From assembly GCF_938030685.1 (NCBI RefSeq), contig NZ_CALHHX010000025.1, positions 1-13,884 of the forward strand: a DNA stretch of 13,884 nucleotides. The letters run 5' to 3'. Position numbers and translations under genes: made by a program. Below, one piece after another: positions 7,323 through 13,884 of this stretch. Position 1 is the first letter of the stretch, and each line of letters starts with the position of its first letter. The notes beneath the pieces are model-generated. The model made no database searches and was not told the DNA's origin. It worked only from the letters and a program-made list of their open reading frames with translations. The stretch comes from an uncultured Campylobacter sp. Lineage in GTDB: Bacteria; Campylobacterota; Campylobacteria; Campylobacterales; Campylobacteraceae.

Positions 7323-8543
7323 TTATATTTTAACATAAAATTTCGCAATTCGCACGCCTCGCTTGTAAATATCTATATTTTGTATCGAATTTTTATGATC
7401 CGAGACATATTCCGGCTCATCCGCATAGATAAAAGCGCTATCCCCGCTAGGCAGTCCGTAAAATTTCAGGCGCAGGCAGAGCCTCTCGTCTTCGCAGCTT
7501 ACGTTTTTTACTCCGCGATTTTTTAACTCACTTGCCAGCTGCCTAGCTACGTCAAATTTATAGATAAAATGCCGCTGCGGTTTGTTTGCGAACATCGCCT
7601 CATACATCACATCGCTAAAAATCACTGCAAAATAGCTTACCGCTAAGCTTACCAGCGTCACACCCACGGCGATCTTGTGAAAGGTGCGAAATTTAGGCAA
7701 CCTGACGCGATATGAGTTAAAAAGCACGCGGATAATCAAAGGTGTAGCGATGACGCAATACGGCAGCATCATCTCAAGCGGCACGCGTTGTCTTAGCGAA
7801 AAAAGCATCGTTAGACAAAGCGCACTTGTAGCGATGAACCACAGCAGGCTTTTTTCTTCTTTGATCCAAATTCTATAGATCGTGTAGATGAAAAATAAAA
7901 ACACTAAAGGCGAAAACGCGCCCGCAAAAACGCCCACGGTGTCTAAAAAATACCCCTTCGGCTTGCCCTCCGAGCTTACGTCGTAAAAGATCACGCTGAA
8001 GCTAAATAGCGCTATGCAAAGCAGCAAAAGCTCCTTTTTGCGCGTATAAAGAGCCCAAATTCCAAAGCCTACGTAGAGCATAAAAAACGCTCTATCGATC
8101 AGGGCGCAAGCGGAGAGAAGCACGAAAAGCGCGATATTGTATTCGCTCTTTGCAAAATAGATCGCCAGCAGCGTGAAAAAAACGATGATGCCCGCCGGAT
8201 TTAGCAAGATCGCGCTACTCATAGACGCTGGAAGCGCCATAAATAGCGCCGTAGCGACCACTCTATCGAAGCGGCGCTTTAGAATAAATTTTGAAATTTT
8301 ATAGATCATCGCAGCGTTTGCGAAGTGGATCAAAATAAACGGCACACGCAAGGCGTAATCGTTGCGCCCGAAAATTTCGCAGCTTAAATTTGCGATTAGC
8401 GAAACGAGGGATTTTTTATCGTAAAAAATTTCGGCCTCGTAGTAGCTGATGCTTAAATTTGAGATCGCATAAAGCAAAAATATGCCCTGAAACAGGCACA
8501 TTATAGAGATTACGAAAATTTCGTTTTTATAAAGCTTCTTCAC
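7323..8543 (-). CDS. GT39/ArnT-like polytopic membrane glycosyltransferase
   Basis: An integral membrane protein of about 406 residues with roughly nine to eleven hydrophobic segments and a short soluble C-terminal part. It resembles the dolichyl-phosphate-mannose/ArnT (GT39) fold. The first periplasmic loop carries an acidic motif in SISYYEAEIFYD, in the place of the conserved Asp/Glu pair, and GRNDYALRVPFILIHF matches the helix after that loop. Such enzymes transfer a sugar from a lipid-linked donor in the periplasm; donor and acceptor cannot be read from the sequence. I chose GTG at 8541-8543 because AAGGA (8549-8553) sits 5 nt upstream. An ATG at 8547-8549 overlaps that Shine-Dalgarno, and an in-frame GTG at 8562-8564 has none. 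The pseudopilin follows after 27 bp. It could also be an uncharacterised membrane protein that merely shares the fold. Confidence 0.7.
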   Translation of the reverse strand: MKKLYKNEIFVISIMCLFQGIFLLYAISNLSISYYEAEIFYDKKSLVSLIANLSCEIFGRNDYALRVPFILIHFANAAMIYKISKFILKRRFDRVVATALFMALPASMSSAILLNPAGIIVFFTLLAIYFAKSEYNIALFVLLSACALIDRAFFMLYVGFGIWALYTRKKELLLLCIALFSFSVIFYDVSSEGKPKGYFLDTVGVFAGAFSPLVFLFFIYTIYRIWIKEEKSLLWFIATSALCLTMLFSLRQRVPLEMMLPYCVIATPLIIRVLFNSYRVRLPKFRTFHKIAVGVTLVSLAVSYFAVIFSDVMYEAMFANKPQRHFIYKFDVARQLASELKNRGVKNVSCEDERLCLRLKFYGLPSGDSAFIYADEPEYVSDHKNSIQNIDIYKRGVRIAKFYVKI

Positions 8544-8548
8544 TCTCA

Positions 8549-8553
8549 TCCTT
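8549..8553 (-). promoter_or_regulatory. Shine-Dalgarno deciding the GT39-like gene start
   Basis: AAGGA on the minus strand, 5 nt before GTG at 8541-8543. It argues for the GTG start over the in-frame ATG at 8547-8549, with which it overlaps. Confidence 0.5.
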
Positions 8554-8564
8554 GCTGCGGGCAC

Positions 8565-8660
8565 TTTAAATTTACGGCATAAATTTTACAGCCGAAATTT
8601 ACAAAATTTAAGCCGCCGAATCCTTTAAAATTTAGCCGCTAAATTTAACCGCGCGCCGCT
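8565..8660. repeat. Intergenic gap with AAATTT cluster
   Basis: A 96-bp non-coding gap after the phosphoribosyltransferase stop on the minus strand. AAATTT begins at 8568, 8581, 8595, 8604, 8628 and 8641 (six copies; the first lies just at the edge of the possible upstream start). No clear terminator hairpin plus T-run is seen. It probably holds the promoter of the GT39-like gene, but I cannot identify a confident -10 box. Confidence 0.5.
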
Positions 8661-9110
8661 TCATTCCTCTATCGTATAATTTTCCCAAAAGAAATTTATC
8701 CACTCATCCGTCTTTGAAATTTTAAAATCGGGCTGGATGAGCGCCTTGGGTTTGTAAAAAATCACCGCCGTTTTAAGCTCTATTTGCGGAAATTTCTCCA
8801 GCAACACGCGCTTGATCTCGACCATGCTGTCGCCGCTGTCGATGATATCGTCCACCAGCAGCACGCGTTTGTAAAGCTCTAGATCGGGCACGTTGAAAAC
8901 GTCGATGGTGTCGAGCTTTTTAGTATCCGCGTAGTGGATGGAATTTATCGAAAATATCGTCCGCATATCAAGCGCATTGGCTAGCGCATGACCGAATGTG
9001 AGCCCGCCTCTAGCGATCGCCACGATTGCATCGGGCATAAATTCGTCCCTAACCTGCTTTGCTATAACTCTTGCGTCGCGATCCATCTCGTCAAAACTAT
9101 AAAATCTCAT
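8661..9110 (-). CDS. Gpt-like purine (xanthine/guanine) phosphoribosyltransferase
   Basis: A 149-residue type I phosphoribosyltransferase, close in length to E. coli Gpt (152). The PRPP-binding motif is VLLVDDIIDSGDSM (83-96), with the paired Asp87-Asp88. An early strand, IVAIARGGLTFGHALA (29-44), matches the family's pyrophosphate-loop region. The C-terminal TDEWINFFWE contains Trp137 near where Gpt enzymes hold the purine ring. It would convert a free purine base (xanthine, guanine or hypoxanthine) and PRPP to the nucleotide in the cytoplasm. The start is ATG at 9108-9110 with TAAGGAAAG upstream. The gap to the permease gene is only 15 bp, so it is almost certainly co-transcribed with that gene and helps trap imported base. 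The exact base preference cannot be read from sequence. Confidence 0.85.
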   Translation of the reverse strand: MRFYSFDEMDRDARVIAKQVRDEFMPDAIVAIARGGLTFGHALANALDMRTIFSINSIHYADTKKLDTIDVFNVPDLELYKRVLLVDDIIDSGDSMVEIKRVLLEKFPQIELKTAVIFYKPKALIQPDFKISKTDEWINFFWENYTIEE

Positions 9111-9125
9111 ATCTTTCCTTAAAAT

Positions 9126-10421
9126 TTAATGCATTAAAAATACTAAAACGCTAATCGCGCCAAGCGTCAAAACGCCGAAATTTAAATCTTTTATCCTGCG
9201 CTGAGCGAGCCTAACTACGATATAAGCGATAAAGCCGAAGCTTAGGCCATTGGTGATCGAGTAGGTAAAAGGCATCAAAAATACTATAAAAAACGCAGGG
9301 ATTAGAATTCCCGCGTCGCTATAATCGATCTTACCAAGCTCACTAAACATCAAAACCCCGACCATTACGAGGATCGGATAGATTGCATTTGCGGGGATCG
9401 CCTTAAATAGCGGCAACATAAACAGTGTCAGTACAAAAAATATAGCGCAAAATACCGCGGTAAGCCCCGTGCGGCCGCCCGCTTCTACTCCGCTCGCGCT
9501 TTCAGCAAATGCAGTAACCGTGCTCGTTCCTATAACGGCGCCTGCGACGCTACCTATTGCATCGGAGGTTAAATTTCTAGATAGTTTTTTCATGCCGTCT
9601 TTGTTATTCTCTCCAAAAAGCCCCGCGCGATTGCCAACGCCGGTTAGAGTGCCGATGCTATCAAATAGATGCGTAACGAAAAATGTGATTATAAAAGGCA
9701 CGAACGCGAGCTTTAGCGCTCCGGGGATATCTAGCTTAGCAAATATCGGCGTTATGCCGCTTGGCGCGCTTACTATGCCATGCGGTGCGGGCGAAATTCC
9801 AGCCACCCACGCAACGCACGAAGTAATCAAGATGCTTAAGATAAACGCCGCCTTGATTCTAAGCACGAAGAGCACCAGCACGACCGCTAAGCCTAAAATT
9901 CCAAGCAAAACGTTTAGATCTTTTAAATTTCCTAAAGTTACTAGCGTAGCCTGACTAGGCGCGATGACGCCCATCTGTTTAAGTCCGATAAAGCAGATGA
10001 AAGCCCCGATACCAGCACTTATTGCGCGGCGCAGATCAAGCGGGATAGATTTGATAACCCAAACGCGAAAGTTCGTAAACGAAAGCACCGTAAAAAGCGC
10101 CCCGCTTATCGCTACGATGCCAAGTGCACTCTGCCACGGCATCTTCGCATCCACGCACAACGCAAAGGTAAAATACGCATTTAGCCCCATGCCGACGCTA
10201 AGTGCAACGGGGGTATTTGCAAAGAGCCCATTAAATAACGTCGCGATTATCGTAATAAGCGCGGTTGCCGTAACCAGCGCATCAAACGGCATACCTGCGA
10301 TGCTCATAATGTTAGCGTTTACCGGCACGATGTAAATCATCGCCAAAAACGTAGTAAGCCCTGCGATAAGCTCCTGTTTTACCGACGTTTTTGCCGCGGC
10401 GAGATGAAAGAATTTCTCCAC
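9126..10421 (-). CDS. NCS2/AzgA-family purine permease (guanine/hypoxanthine type)
   Basis: A 431-residue inner-membrane purine transporter of the AzgA/PbuG branch of NCS2, with about 12-14 membrane segments. Diagnostic stretches are GLTTFLAMIYIVPVNANIM near the start, PVALSVGMGLNAYFTFAL (about 71-88), FVTHLFDSIGTLTGVGNRAG, and GTSTVTAFAESASGVEAGGR, which together mark the substrate-binding and conserved helices. The start codon is GTG at 10419-10421, backed by an almost perfect Shine-Dalgarno, AAAGGAGG, 5 nt upstream. That Shine-Dalgarno falls in the 18-bp gap after mqnE, so the gene is likely co-transcribed with mqnE and with the downstream phosphoribosyltransferase. Its role is proton-coupled uptake of adenine, guanine or hypoxanthine; which one it prefers is uncertain. 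Confidence 0.92.
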   Translation of the reverse strand: MEKFFHLAAAKTSVKQELIAGLTTFLAMIYIVPVNANIMSIAGMPFDALVTATALITIIATLFNGLFANTPVALSVGMGLNAYFTFALCVDAKMPWQSALGIVAISGALFTVLSFTNFRVWVIKSIPLDLRRAISAGIGAFICFIGLKQMGVIAPSQATLVTLGNLKDLNVLLGILGLAVVLVLFVLRIKAAFILSILITSCVAWVAGISPAPHGIVSAPSGITPIFAKLDIPGALKLAFVPFIITFFVTHLFDSIGTLTGVGNRAGLFGENNKDGMKKLSRNLTSDAIGSVAGAVIGTSTVTAFAESASGVEAGGRTGLTAVFCAIFFVLTLFMLPLFKAIPANAIYPILVMVGVLMFSELGKIDYSDAGILIPAFFIVFLMPFTYSITNGLSFGFIAYIVVRLAQRRIKDLNFGVLTLGAISVLVFLMH

Positions 10422-10426
10422 TTGCT

Positions 10427-10434
10427 CCTCCTTT
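10427..10434 (-). promoter_or_regulatory. Strong Shine-Dalgarno for the GTG-initiated purine permease
   Basis: AAAGGAGG on the minus strand, 5 nt before GTG at 10419-10421. It is the strongest ribosome binding site in the window and confirms the non-ATG start. Confidence 0.85.
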
Positions 10435-10439
10435 AGAAT

Positions 10440-11522
10440 TTATTCGTAAATTTCGATTTGATTATACAAGCTGTCGCGCTCTACGGGCACAAAGCCTGCG
10501 GTGCCGATCATATCGATAAAATCGCGCTTGCTCTGCCCTTTTTTGCTGCCGGCGCCGGCGCTGCTTTGAATGCTTTCGTTCTCGATCGTGCCGTCAAGAT
10601 CATCCGCGCCGAAATCCTGCGCTACGAGGGCTAAGCTTAACGTCGAGGTCGCCCAGTAAGCCTTGATATGCGTGACGTTATCAAGCAGAATTCTACTAAT
10701 CGCGATCGTTTTTAAAATTTCGACCGAGCCCAAAAAACCCTTCACGTCCAGATAGTTGTTCTCGCGCTGATACACGAGCGGGATGAAAGCGTTGAAACCG
10801 CCGCCGTTAGCGCGAGCTAGGCTCTCGTCTTGCAGCGCGCGGATACGCAAGATGTGATCGATGCGGTGAGCGCGGCTTTCGATATGTCCAAAGAGCATCG
10901 TAGCGTTGCTCTGGCGCCCGCGCTCGTGCCACAGCGAGTGGATACGCAGCCACTGCTCGCTTGAGACCTTACCTTTGCAAATTTTATCGCGCACGTCCTT
11001 GTCAAAAATTTCGGCACCGCCGCCGGGCATCGAATCCACGCCGCTTTGCATCATCAGCTCTATCGTCTCTTCGTAGCTCATCTTCCACTTTCTCCGCCAG
11101 TAATCGATCTCTGCTGCGGTCATCGCCTTGATGTGCAGAAGCGGGTATTTTTGCTTTATCGCTTTGAAAATTCCCAAATATTGCTGCGGCGTAACGAACG
11201 GATTGTGCGAGCTTACGATATGAATCTCCTTCGTGCCGCGCGCTACCGTCTCATCCACGATACGCATGATCTCATTATCGCTCATCGTGTAAGCGTTTTC
11301 GTTCTTGCGGTGCGCCGAAAATGCGCAAAATTTACAGGTATCTGCGCATAAATTTGAAGGATTGATATGGCGATTTGCGTTGAAATAGACGTTTTTGCCG
11401 TTTTTTTCTTTGCGAATAGCAAAGGCAAATTTGCCCAGATCGAAAAGATCCAAATCCCATAATTTCACGCCATCTTCGTAATTTAATCTCTCGCCGTTTT
11501 GTAGTTTTTCTAAAATTTCCAT
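10440..11522 (-). CDS. mqnE: Aminofutalosine synthase, radical SAM
   Basis: A 360-residue radical SAM enzyme of the futalosine menaquinone pathway. It adds the adenosyl radical derived from SAM to 3-[(1-carboxyvinyl)oxy]benzoate, giving 6-amino-6-deoxyfutalosine. The 4Fe-4S ligands are Cys59, Cys63 and Cys66 in NLCADTCKFCAF, followed by SMPGGGAEIF (about 173-182) and ATMLFGHIESRAHRIDHILR. FGADDLDGTIENES near the C-terminus completes the signature and separates it from MqnC, which is also a radical SAM enzyme of this pathway. The start is ATG at 11520-11522, preceded by GGGAA with 4-5 nt spacing, and a perfect TATAAT at 11550-11555. It is the first gene of the run mqnE - purine permease - phosphoribosyltransferase, 18 bp from the permease. 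Size and motifs are normal for the family. MqnC would be the main alternative; the SMPGGGAEIF wording favours MqnE. Confidence 0.9.
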   Translation of the reverse strand: MEILEKLQNGERLNYEDGVKLWDLDLFDLGKFAFAIRKEKNGKNVYFNANRHINPSNLCADTCKFCAFSAHRKNENAYTMSDNEIMRIVDETVARGTKEIHIVSSHNPFVTPQQYLGIFKAIKQKYPLLHIKAMTAAEIDYWRRKWKMSYEETIELMMQSGVDSMPGGGAEIFDKDVRDKICKGKVSSEQWLRIHSLWHERGRQSNATMLFGHIESRAHRIDHILRIRALQDESLARANGGGFNAFIPLVYQRENNYLDVKGFLGSVEILKTIAISRILLDNVTHIKAYWATSTLSLALVAQDFGADDLDGTIENESIQSSAGAGSKKGQSKRDFIDMIGTAGFVPVERDSLYNQIEIYE

Positions 11523-11549
11523 CGATTTCCCAAGCCAAATTTTGTGCTA

Positions 11550-11559
11550 ATTATATAAT
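11550..11559. promoter_or_regulatory. Palindromic -10 element (ATTATATAAT), likely mqnE promoter
   Basis: The 10-bp palindrome ATTATATAAT gives a perfect TATAAT on the minus strand (11550-11555) about 28 nt before the mqnE ATG, implying a leader of about 20 nt. The same bases give TATAAT on the plus strand (11554-11559), about 105 bp before glmS. No clear -35 is seen, as is usual for Campylobacter sigma-70 promoters. Confidence 0.6.
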
Positions 11560-11627
11560 TTTTTGCTTACAAAACGAATAAGCGGACTAAATTTAGAGCC
11601 GAATTTCGTTAATTTAAAATAGCGTAG

Positions 11628-11633
11628 TAAAAT
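11628..11633 (+). promoter_or_regulatory. Candidate -10 box (TAAAAT) for glmS
   Basis: TAAAAT lies 30 nt before the glmS ATG and would give a leader of roughly 24 nt. A second TAAAAT is at 11615-11620. Which of these, or the TATAAT at 11554-11559, is used cannot be decided by eye. The glmS Shine-Dalgarno is AAGGAAAG (11652-11659), 4 nt before ATG. Confidence 0.4.
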
Positions 11634-11663
11634 GGGCGCCAAATTTTAAACAAGGAAAGCAAA

Positions 11664-13481
11664 ATGTGTGGAATCGTAGGCTACATAGGAAACGCCGAAA
11701 AGAAAAAAATCATAATAAACGGACTGAAAGAACTCGAATATCGAGGATACGATAGCGCGGGCCTTGCCGTGATGGACGAGAGCGCCAACATAAAGTATTT
11801 CAAAGCGGTCGGCAAGCTAAATAATCTCGAAGAAAAGATGAAAGATTTCACTTCGCAAGGCTTTGGCGTTGCTATCGGACATACTCGCTGGGCGACGCAC
11901 GGAAAGCCTACCGAGCTTAACGCGCATCCGCATTTTGGGGATTTTAGCTTCGTCGTGCATAACGGTATCATCGAAAACTACATCGAGCTAAAAGATGAGC
12001 TCGAAGCGGACGGCGTGAAATTTTTAAGCCAAACCGATACCGAAGTAATCGTGCATCTTTTTGAAAAAAATTTCAAGGCTAGTAACGACGCATTTAAGGC
12101 ATATGAAGCCACAATTAAACGGCTAAAAGGCGCTTACGCAACGCTTTTGATCACCAAGGCAGCACCCGGAGAAATTTTCTTTGCTAAAAACGCAGCTCCG
12201 CTCATCGTCGCAAAAAACGATAAAAACGAAATTTTCTTTAGCTCCTCGGACGCTCCGCTCATCGGGCTTGCGAATACGGCTGCGTATCTGGATGATCAAA
12301 TTTACGGCGTCGCCAAGCTCGGACAAATAGACATTTTTAAAAACTCTAAACCGCATAATTGCGCCTTTAGTGAGCTTCCGAAAGATAAAGGCTATGCGCA
12401 AAAAGAGGGCTTTAGATTTTTTATGGAAAAAGAAATTTACGAGCAAGCGCAAGTCGTAACCGAAGCGATGATGGGGCGCGTAATAAAGGGCGGCAAGATA
12501 AAATTTGATGAGCTTGATCCGGCGATGTTTGAGAGTATCGACGAGGTCGTGCTATGCGCCTGCGGTACGAGCTATCACGCCGCGCTCGTAAGCTCGTATC
12601 TTTTCGAGCGCATCGCTAAAATCCGCACAAAAGTGGAAGTTGCCAGCGAATTCCGCTACAAAGAACCATTTTTAAACAAGAATTCCTTATTTATCGTGAT
12701 CTCGCAAAGTGGCGAGACCGCCGATACATTAGAGGCGCTGCATATCGCTAAAAAAGCCGGTCTTAGGACGCTTGCGATCTGCAATGTCGATAACAGCTCA
12801 ATCGTGCGCATGGCAGGCAGCGTGATCCTCACCCGCGCGGGCATCGAAAAGGGTGTGGCATCTACGAAGGCTTTTGCGACGCAGGTAATGGTGCTATGGA
12901 TGTTCGTCGTGTATCTTGCTAATCTGCGCGAAGTCATCTCGGCGCGCACGAATTCCGCTGAAATTTCGGCGATGCTTCATATCCCGCAAATTTTAAAGAT
13001 CAAAGACGGCTTGCAGGATAAAATTTACCGCATGAGCAAGCACTATCTGCACGGACACGGCTTTTTCTTTATCGGGCGCGATATTTTCTATCCGCTCGCT
13101 CTTGAGGGCGCGCTCAAGCTCAAAGAGATCTCCTATCTGCACGCGGAGGGCTATCCGAGCGGCGAGATGAAGCACGGTCCGATCGCTCTTGCCGATTCTA
13201 ATCTCTTTACGGTTGCGCTGATGCCAAAGCATTTGCTCTACGAAAAAACAAAAAGCAATGTCGAAGAGCTTGCCGCGCGCGATGCGTATATTTTAGCTAT
13301 CAGTCCGGAAGAGCCCGAGATCGCGGATGATTTTATCAAAACGAGCGAGCAGAGCCACGCGATGAGCGAGTTTTTTGAGATGATGCTAATTTTGCAAATT
13401 TTAGCTCTTGAAATCTCCGTCAGACTTGGCAATGATGTGGATATGCCACGAAATTTAGCCAAAAGTGTGACCGTAGAATAA
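11664..13481 (+). CDS. glmS: Glutamine--fructose-6-phosphate aminotransferase (isomerizing)
   Basis: Makes glucosamine-6-phosphate from fructose-6-phosphate and glutamine, the entry step to UDP-GlcNAc for peptidoglycan and lipid A. Over 605 residues (E. coli has 609) the order is: a class II glutaminase domain with the N-terminal nucleophile Cys2 (MCGIVGYIG, exposed after Met removal), HTRWATHGKP (about 73-82) and NGIIENY (about 98-104); the first SIS domain starting near CGTSYHAAL (about 296) with SQSGETADTLEALHIA (about 345); and the second SIS domain with GRDIFYPLALEGALKLKEIS (about 469) and the terminal NLAKSVTVE, whose Lys matches the family's ring-opening lysine. It is the only complete gene on the plus strand, divergent from mqnE across 141 bp. 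No glmS ribozyme-like element is expected or seen. The start has AAGGAAAG 4 nt before the ATG. Confidence 0.98.
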   Translation: MCGIVGYIGNAEKKKIIINGLKELEYRGYDSAGLAVMDESANIKYFKAVGKLNNLEEKMKDFTSQGFGVAIGHTRWATHGKPTELNAHPHFGDFSFVVHNGIIENYIELKDELEADGVKFLSQTDTEVIVHLFEKNFKASNDAFKAYEATIKRLKGAYATLLITKAAPGEIFFAKNAAPLIVAKNDKNEIFFSSSDAPLIGLANTAAYLDDQIYGVAKLGQIDIFKNSKPHNCAFSELPKDKGYAQKEGFRFFMEKEIYEQAQVVTEAMMGRVIKGGKIKFDELDPAMFESIDEVVLCACGTSYHAALVSSYLFERIAKIRTKVEVASEFRYKEPFLNKNSLFIVISQSGETADTLEALHIAKKAGLRTLAICNVDNSSIVRMAGSVILTRAGIEKGVASTKAFATQVMVLWMFVVYLANLREVISARTNSAEISAMLHIPQILKIKDGLQDKIYRMSKHYLHGHGFFFIGRDIFYPLALEGALKLKEISYLHAEGYPSGEMKHGPIALADSNLFTVALMPKHLLYEKTKSNVEELAARDAYILAISPEEPEIADDFIKTSEQSHAMSEFFEMMLILQILALEISVRLGNDVDMPRNLAKSVTVE

Positions 13482-13541
13482 TCGTTTTTTAAGTTCATTT
13501 TGACTAATATTTCTCATTAAAAAATCGGGGAATGTTAGTAT

Positions 13542-13884
13542 ATGAGACTTATTGGATTTATCAGAGGCGAAAATGTCATAGTCGCCACGGGCGGGGTCGA
13601 GTATAGCTACGAAATGCTGGGCGAGCGCGATCCTAGCCTAACCGACGGCGATGAGGTAAGTTTCGACACGCTAGCATCCAGCGCGATAAATATCGAGCGC
13701 GTGGACGCGTCCAAATCCAAGGATCGTGCGGCGCAAAAAGCGGCTTCGCAGGCAAAAGAAGCTGCGAAGCAAAATAATGACTGGACTTCTGATCCTAAAA
13801 ATTTCATAGAAATAGACGCGGCAGAGGAGTCGTCTCCTCAAAATTCCGCCGAAAATATCGCAGAGGATAGATCCGCCGCAAAAG
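13542..13884 (+). CDS. Hypothetical protein with OB/cold-shock-like N-terminus (3' end beyond window)
   Basis: At least 114 codons are visible before the window ends. Residues 1-54 (GFIRGENVIV, then EYSYE and LTDGDEVSFDTL, then AINIERV) follow a short beta-barrel rhythm similar to cold-shock/OB domains: a basic first strand, a GDEV turn, and a closing Ala-x-Asn-Ile. The usual RNP1/RNP2 aromatic sets are not evident, so this is a weak resemblance. Residues of about 55-80 are Lys/Ala/Gln-rich and probably helical, followed by an acidic Ser/Glu/Ala-rich stretch. The start is ATG at 13542-13544, with GGGGA about 10 nt upstream. It follows glmS by 60 bp and may be co-transcribed. I do not recognise the family; function unknown. 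Confidence 0.7.
   Translation, partial: MRLIGFIRGENVIVATGGVEYSYEMLGERDPSLTDGDEVSFDTLASSAINIERVDASKSKDRAAQKAASQAKEAAKQNNDWTSDPKNFIEIDAAEESSPQNSAENIAEDRSAAK

Noticed and set aside
9469..9954. Plus-strand open frame of 161 codons
   Set aside because: Antisense to conserved helices of the purine permease; Ser/Pro/Thr-rich shadow composition.
11560..11663. glmS ribozyme or riboswitch in the glmS leader
   Set aside because: That ribozyme is known from Firmicutes and relatives; the leader here is short, AT-rich and shows only one weak 6-bp stem.
13483..13527. Inverted repeat TTTTTTAA / TTAAAAAA after glmS as a terminator
   Set aside because: The stem is only A-T pairs with a 24-nt loop and no following T-run on the plus strand.

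Overview
The window looks like chromosomal DNA of a Campylobacter species (Campylobacterota), probably one of the higher-GC oral/host-associated lineages. The reasons are the futalosine-type menaquinone genes (an MqnE-type radical SAM enzyme and a long UbiD-like decarboxylase), the form of the methionyl-tRNA synthetase with a C-terminal tRNA-binding domain, a perfect TATAAT -10 box, and the very high density of AAATTT in non-coding gaps. The species assignment is inference. No phage, IS element, CRISPR array, tRNA or rRNA was seen.

Layout. Ten genes on the minus strand fill positions 1 to 11522; two on the plus strand fill 11664 to the end. From a divergent promoter region (11523-11663) the minus strand runs mqnE, then a purine permease (GTG start, near-perfect Shine-Dalgarno) and a Gpt-like purine phosphoribosyltransferase, tightly spaced at 18 and 15 bp. 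After a gap of about 100 bp rich in AAATTT come a GT39-like membrane protein, an FimT/GspH-like pseudopilin (locally AT-rich), metG, an Ala/Ser/Lys-rich basic protein, an orphan MurF-N-like protein and the UbiD-like decarboxylase. Spacings from metG to ubiD are 2 bp, a 1-nt TAATG overlap and 10 bp. A second AAATTT-dense gap (627-862) precedes metI, which runs off the left edge. On the plus strand glmS is followed by a partial hypothetical gene with an OB/cold-shock-like N-terminus.

How the genes may work together. Two genes serve menaquinone synthesis: mqnE at an early step and the UbiD-like gene at the late decarboxylation. MqnE takes its adenosyl group from SAM, and the pathway later releases a purine base, so the adjacent purine permease and phosphoribosyltransferase may be linked to it metabolically. 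metG and metI concern methionine, the precursor of SAM. glmS and perhaps the MurF-N-like protein concern cell-wall precursors. Most of the window is ordinary housekeeping. The least understood parts are the coupled pair at 2708-4545, the lone pseudopilin, the AAATTT arrays and the partial gene at the right edge.
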